Part shown: one piece after another, positions 6,060 through 9,875 of the stretch
Layout: each line of letters begins with the position of its first letter
Numbering within the stretch: position 1 is the first letter of the stretch
Assembly: GCA_900552735.1 (NCBI GenBank)
Contig: USBA01000065.1
Location: 1-9,875 of the forward strand
Direction: 5' to 3'
Source of the DNA: an uncultured Collinsella sp.
GTDB lineage: Bacteria; Actinomycetota; Coriobacteriia; Coriobacteriales; Coriobacteriaceae
Length of the DNA: 9,875 nt
Notes under the pieces: generated by a model
Database searches by the model: none
What the model was told of the DNA's origin: nothing
The model's input: the letters and a program-made list of their open reading frames with translations, nothing else
Translations under genes and position numbers: made by a program

Positions 6060-8420
6060 GTGAGACTCGATACACTCGAGATTGGAAAGGACGCCGTTGT
6101 CGCATCGGTGGCATCGGACGACCAGGCACTCCGACAACATATTTTGGACATGGGCCTAACACCGGGCACCGAAGTCACCATGATGAAGTATGCCCCCATG
6201 GGCGACCCACTCGAGATTCGCCTACGCGGCTACGAGTTGACGCTGCGCAAGGACGATGCCGCTCGCATTGAGCTCGTAGATGTCCACGACACCGATACGG
6301 GTCCGCGCGCTAACGCCGCAATCGGCACGACGGAGCACCCGGCACTTGGCGAGGGGACGTATTCTCCCCGTGCGGCAAAAACGGCCGTGCCCGAGGGCGC
6401 ACCGCTTCATTTTGCCCTCGCTGGCAACCAAAACTGCGGTAAGACCACGCTGTTCAACCAGCTGACGGGCTCCAACCAGCACGTTGGTAACTTTCCCGGC
6501 GTGACGGTCGACCGCAAAGATGGCAGCATCCGCAACCATCCCGAGGCGAGTGTTACCGACCTGCCCGGCATTTATTCGTTGTCGCCGTACACGGGTGAAG
6601 AGATCGTGAGCCGCCAGTTTATCCTGGATGAGCATCCCGACGCCATCATCGACATCATCGACGCTACCAACATCGAGCGCAATCTGTACCTAACGCTGCA
6701 GCTTATGGAGCTTGATCGCCCCATGGTCATCGCGCTCAACATGATGGACGAGGTGACGACCAACGGCGGTGCCATTGACGTCAACCTGCTCGAGAGTCTG
6801 CTGGGCGTGCCGGTCGTTCCCATTAGCGCCGCGCGCAACGAGGGTATCGGCGAGCTGGTGGACCATGCCCTGCATGTGGCGCGGTTCCGCGAGCGCCCCG
6901 GCCGTCTGGACTTTTGCGCGCCCGACGGTCCGGACGGCGGCGCGCTGCATCGCTGCATCCACGGCATCGCCAACCTTATCGAGGACCATGCCGCGACGGC
7001 GCACATTCCCGTGCGTTTTGCGGCGACCAAGCTAGTTGAGGGCGACGAGCTGGTAACCGAGGCGCTTCACCTGGACCGTAACGAGCTTGATGCCATCGAG
7101 CACATCATTACCCAGATGGAGGGCGAGGCCGGCACCGACCGCCTTTCCGCGCTGGCCGATATGCGCTTTAGCTTTATCGGCGACGTGTGCGGGCGCTGCG
7201 TCGTCAAGCCGCATGAGAGCCGCGAGCACGTGCGCTCCGTCAAGATCGACCGCATCCTGACGGGTCGCTACACGGCCATTCCGGCGTTCCTGGTGATCAT
7301 GGGCCTCGTCTTTTGGCTGACGTTTGGCGTGATCGGCGCGGCGTTGCAGGGACTCATGGAGGACGGTATCGCTGCTATCATCGCCTCGGCCGATGCGGGC
7401 CTCAAGGCGTTCGGAACCAACGACGTGGTGCGCTCGCTGGCTGTCGACGGCGTGCTTACGGGCGTGGGCAGCGTGCTGACCTTCCTGCCGATTATCGTCG
7501 TTCTCTTCTTGTTCCTCTCCATTCTGGAAGACTCTGGATACATGGCGCGCGTGGCCTTTGTCATGGATAAGGTGCTGCGTCGCTTTGGCCTGTCGGGCCG
7601 CAGCTTTGTGCCCATGCTCGTCGGTTTTGGCTGTACCGTGCCGGCTATCATGTCGACCCGTACGCTCCCATCCGAGCACGACCGCAAGATGACGGTCATG
7701 CTCACGCCGTTCATGAGCTGCTCGGCCAAGTTGCCGGTCTACGGTCTGCTGTGCGGGGCGTTTTTCCCACAGGCAACGGTTCCCGCCATGGTCTCGCTCT
7801 ATCTGATCGGCATTGCGGTTGGCTGTATCGCGGCTTTGGTGCTCAACCGCACGGCATTTAAGGGCGACCCAGTGCCGTTTATCATGGAGCTCCCCAACTA
7901 CCGCCTGCCGAGCGTCAAGACGACGGTGATGCTGGCATGGGATAAGGCCAAGGATTTTATTACCAAGGCCTTTACCATTATCTTTGCCGCTACGGTGGTC
8001 ATCTGGTTCCTTCAGACGTTCGATATCCGCTTTAATGTGGTCGCCGATCAGTCGCAAAGCCTGCTTGCGGGCCTCGGTAGCATCATCGCGCCGGTGTTGG
8101 CCCCGCTCGGCTTTGGCGACTGGCGCGCCTCGACGGCGCTCGTCACCGGACTTATCGCCAAGGAGAGCGTCATCTCGACGCTCACGGTGCTTTTGGGTGC
8201 AACCTCGCCCGCGGCATTGTCAACCATGTTTTCGCCGTTTACCGCCTACGTGTTCTTGGTCTTTACGCTGCTGTACCCGCCTTGCGTGGCCGCTATCGGC
8301 GCTGTCAAGAGCGAGTTGGGCGCGCGCTATGCCGTGGCTGTATTCGCGTTTCAGGTGACGGTCGCCTGGATCGTGGCGTTTGTCGTGCATTCGGCGGGCA
8401 TATTGCTGGGGTTGGCTTAG
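6060..8420 (+). CDS. feoB: FeoA-FeoB fusion, ferrous iron transporter
   Basis: 786 residues. Residues 1-75 are a complete FeoA SH3-like domain (ILDMGLTPGTEV, APMGDPLEIRLRGYELTLRKDDA), joined by a poorly conserved linker (about 76-114) to FeoB. The FeoB G domain shows G1 GNQNCGKT (122-129), switch Thr149 in NFPGVTVD, G3 DLPG (167-170), G4 NMMD (227-230) and G5 SAARNEG (256-262). The GDI-like helical region follows, then the membrane domain from about 407, with the conserved Cys525 in GFGCTVPA and Cys554 in FMSCSAKLPVY and a GLIAKES segment. By family it moves Fe(II) inward across the cytoplasmic membrane under control of the nucleotide-binding domain. The start is GTG at 6060, with GGGGGAGG (6043-6050) 9 nt before it; translation from it gives the intact FeoA N terminus. 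No feoC follows. The gene has its own promoter with tandem operators and ends in a hairpin at 8462-8495. Confidence 0.96.
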   Translation: MRLDTLEIGKDAVVASVASDDQALRQHILDMGLTPGTEVTMMKYAPMGDPLEIRLRGYELTLRKDDAARIELVDVHDTDTGPRANAAIGTTEHPALGEGTYSPRAAKTAVPEGAPLHFALAGNQNCGKTTLFNQLTGSNQHVGNFPGVTVDRKDGSIRNHPEASVTDLPGIYSLSPYTGEEIVSRQFILDEHPDAIIDIIDATNIERNLYLTLQLMELDRPMVIALNMMDEVTTNGGAIDVNLLESLLGVPVVPISAARNEGIGELVDHALHVARFRERPGRLDFCAPDGPDGGALHRCIHGIANLIEDHAATAHIPVRFAATKLVEGDELVTEALHLDRNELDAIEHIITQMEGEAGTDRLSALADMRFSFIGDVCGRCVVKPHESREHVRSVKIDRILTGRYTAIPAFLVIMGLVFWLTFGVIGAALQGLMEDGIAAIIASADAGLKAFGTNDVVRSLAVDGVLTGVGSVLTFLPIIVVLFLFLSILEDSGYMARVAFVMDKVLRRFGLSGRSFVPMLVGFGCTVPAIMSTRTLPSEHDRKMTVMLTPFMSCSAKLPVYGLLCGAFFPQATVPAMVSLYLIGIAVGCIAALVLNRTAFKGDPVPFIMELPNYRLPSVKTTVMLAWDKAKDFITKAFTIIFAATVVIWFLQTFDIRFNVVADQSQSLLAGLGSIIAPVLAPLGFGDWRASTALVTGLIAKESVISTLTVLLGATSPAALSTMFSPFTAYVFLVFTLLYPPCVAAIGAVKSELGARYAVAVFAFQVTVAWIVAFVVHSAGILLGLA

Positions 8421-8461
8421 CTATTTATTGACGGCACAACCTCTGTGTATTGAGTTGATTG

Positions 8462-8495
8462 CGGCCCTGCATCTGTACTGACGGATGCGGGGCCG
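8462..8495 (+). terminator. Probable feoAB transcription terminator
   Basis: CGGCCCTGCATC (8462-8473) pairs over 12 positions with GATGCGGGGCCG (8484-8495), with one T-G wobble, around a 10-nt loop. It starts 41 bp after the feoB stop. The downstream tract is only TTGCTATATAAT, so it is U-poor and may terminate incompletely. Confidence 0.6.
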
Positions 8496-8507
8496 TTGCT
8501 ATATAAT
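8478..8507 (+). promoter_or_regulatory. Predicted sotB promoter overlapping the feoAB terminator
   Basis: A perfect TATAAT (8502-8507) has a CTGACG -35 (8478-8483, four of six) 18 bp upstream. The -35 lies in the terminator loop and the spacer covers its 3' arm. The predicted start is near 8514, giving a leader of about 27 nt. Confidence 0.6.
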
Positions 8508-8540
8508 CGCCTCCGCTCAAAACGATTGGAGAGGTTATAT

Positions 8541-9737
8541 ATGACTCAGACAAGGCAAGACGGCATCACGCTCAAGCAGTGGCTCCCACTCGTCGGGCTC
8601 ACCTGCTGTGCGTTCGTGTTCAACACGTCGGAGTTTATGCCCATCGGCCTGCTGACCGACATCGCCGCATCGTTTTCGCTCACCGAGGCCCAAGCTGGCA
8701 TCATGATCTCGGTCTATGCCTGGGGCGTCATGCTGCTGTCGTTGCCACTCATGGTGTTTGCCTCGCGTTTTGAGTTCAAGCGGATGCTGCTCGGCGTGCT
8801 TGCCGTGTTCTCGCTGGGCCAGTTCCTGTCCGCCGTGGCGCCCACCTATCCCATCCTGGTCTGCGCACGCCTGGTGGTTGCCTGCGCGCATGCCGTGTTC
8901 TGGTCGGTCGCCTCGATCATGGCGTCGCGTCTGGTTGACACGCGCCATGGGGCGCTCGCCATCAGCATGATCGCTACGGGCTCGTCCATCGCGCAGATCT
9001 TTGGCCTGCCTCTCGGTCGCGCCATTGGCCTGGCCGTGGGCTGGCGTATGACGTTTGCCGTGGTCGGAGCGCTGTCTGCTGTCGCGGTCGTCTACCAGGC
9101 CACGGTGTTTCCTGCCATGCCAGCGGGCGAGCGTTTTACGTTCAAACAGCTGCCCGAGCTGCTCAAGAACCCGCTCCTCATCGCGCTCTACGCAGTCACG
9201 GTCTTCATGGCGACCGGCTATTACGCAAGCTACAGCTATATCGAGCCCTTCCTGGCGCAGGTCGCGCACGTCGATGCGGGCGCCATTACCATGACGCTGA
9301 CGGCGTTTGGCTGCTCTGGTTTGCTCGGAAGCTGGCTGTTTGGCCGCCTGTTCGATGGGCATCGCTTCCCGTTCTTGGCTATCACGCTCTCCGGCGTGCC
9401 GGTGGCCCTGCTGCTCATGGGGCCGGCCGCATCGTCGCTCGTGACAGTGCTTGCCGTCTGCGCACTGTGGGGTTGCTGCGCCACGGCCTTTAACGTGGCG
9501 TTTCAGGCCGAGCTCATCAAGCACACGCCGGCAGATTCGTCGGCCGTCGCCATGTCGATCTTCTCGGGCCTGTTCAACCTGGGGATCGGCACCGGTACGG
9601 CGATTGGCGGCGCCGTGGTGTCGGGCCCCGGTATCGCCTGGATCGGCTACGCGGGCGGTGCGATCGCCGTCGTGGGCGTCATCCTCGCTATCACGGTAAT
9701 GTTCCCGGCCATCCGCCGCGCCAAGCCCGTCGCCTAA
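8541..9737 (+). CDS. sotB: SotB-like major facilitator superfamily efflux transporter
   Basis: 398 residues with about 12 hydrophobic helices, the usual size of the drug:H+ antiporter-1 branch of the MFS. It follows E. coli SotB (YdeA, arabinose/sugar efflux) along its length: FNTSEFMPIGLLTDIA (about 27-42), QAGIMISVYAW (51-61), the RLVVACAHAVFWS block (110-122), GLPLGRAIG with GWRMTF (155-172), YSYIEPF and FSGLFNLGIG. By family it exports small molecules by proton exchange across the cytoplasmic membrane; sugar, drug and amino acid derivatives are known cargoes, so the substrate is open. The frame is open 15 codons upstream from a TTG, but that would lie over the promoter; GGAGAGG (8528-8534) 6 nt before ATG 8541 decides the start. 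It is downstream of feoAB on the same strand, with its own promoter; any link to iron is by position only. The sequence after the stop is unreliable. Confidence 0.88.
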   Translation: MTQTRQDGITLKQWLPLVGLTCCAFVFNTSEFMPIGLLTDIAASFSLTEAQAGIMISVYAWGVMLLSLPLMVFASRFEFKRMLLGVLAVFSLGQFLSAVAPTYPILVCARLVVACAHAVFWSVASIMASRLVDTRHGALAISMIATGSSIAQIFGLPLGRAIGLAVGWRMTFAVVGALSAVAVVYQATVFPAMPAGERFTFKQLPELLKNPLLIALYAVTVFMATGYYASYSYIEPFLAQVAHVDAGAITMTLTAFGCSGLLGSWLFGRLFDGHRFPFLAITLSGVPVALLLMGPAASSLVTVLAVCALWGCCATAFNVAFQAELIKHTPADSSAVAMSIFSGLFNLGIGTGTAIGGAVVSGPGIAWIGYAGGAIAVVGVILAITVMFPAIRRAKPVA

Positions 9738-9753
9738 TCACGTTCCCTCATCA

Positions 9754-9875
9754 GTTGCGGGGGGGGTTTTTGTGTTTTTTTTATGGCCTTGGGCCCCCCC
9801 GCGCCCAAAAAAACCCCCCAAAAAATTTTGGGGGGGGGGGAAAAGGGGGGAGAAAAGGTTTAGGGTTTTTTTGGG
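9754..9875. other. Homopolymer-rich, probably low-quality contig end
   Basis: From about 9754 the sequence is almost only runs of G, T, C and A (for example eight G, then T runs, seven C, then 11-12 G), unlike the rest of the window. It reads like sequencing or assembly noise at a contig end. A terminator for sotB could be hidden here but cannot be read. Confidence 0.7.

Noticed and set aside
7032..8057. Long minus-strand open frame within feoB
   Set aside because: Antisense shadow: rich in His, Arg, Asp and Gln with no motif or ribosome binding site, opposite conserved FeoB membrane segments.
8535..9524. Long minus-strand open frame opposite sotB
   Set aside because: Antisense shadow of a membrane protein gene; charged low-complexity product without domains.

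Overview
The window looks like chromosomal DNA of a high-GC Gram-positive gut anaerobe of the class Coriobacteriia, most likely Collinsella or a close relative. This is inferred from base composition, strong GGAGG-type ribosome binding sites, a FeoA-FeoB fusion, a stand-alone PTS IIA(Glc) protein and an OatA-like acyltransferase. No rRNA or marker gene is present to prove it. There is no phage, transposase, CRISPR-Cas or tRNA.

Layout. 63-1997 (-): OatA-like membrane acyltransferase with a C-terminal SGNH domain. 2232-2795 (-): PTS IIA(Glc) protein, the same direction as the acyltransferase and upstream of it. Identical 10-bp palindromes, GAAACGTTTC, resembling LacI-family operators lie in front of each of these two genes. 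3042-3941 (+): alpha/beta-hydrolase esterase, divergent from crr. 3942-4364: gene-free stretch with a 19-bp inverted repeat and then a tandem array of hairpin units repeating every 62 bp. 4365-5546 (-): single-pass membrane protein with an N-terminal zinc ribbon, convergent with the esterase. 5547-6059: gene-free stretch with a second 62-bp-period array, then the feo promoter and two tandem palindromic operators. 6060-8420 (+): FeoA-FeoB fusion for ferrous iron uptake. 8541-9737 (+): SotB-like major facilitator efflux protein, whose promoter overlaps the feoB terminator. From about 9754 the sequence becomes homopolymer runs that look like a poor-quality contig end.

How the genes fit together. 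crr and the acyltransferase may share carbon-source control through the common palindrome. feoAB looks iron-regulated through a DtxR/IdeR-like site. The esterase, zinc-ribbon protein and SotB transporter have no evident functional link to their neighbours.

The most unusual content is the pair of 62-bp-period arrays that bracket the zinc-ribbon gene (starts 4051, 4113, 4175, 4237, 4299 and 5661, 5723, 5785, 5847). They share arm sequences and unit order, so they appear to be related copies. They are not coding, because 62 is not a multiple of three, and I do not recognise them as a named element.
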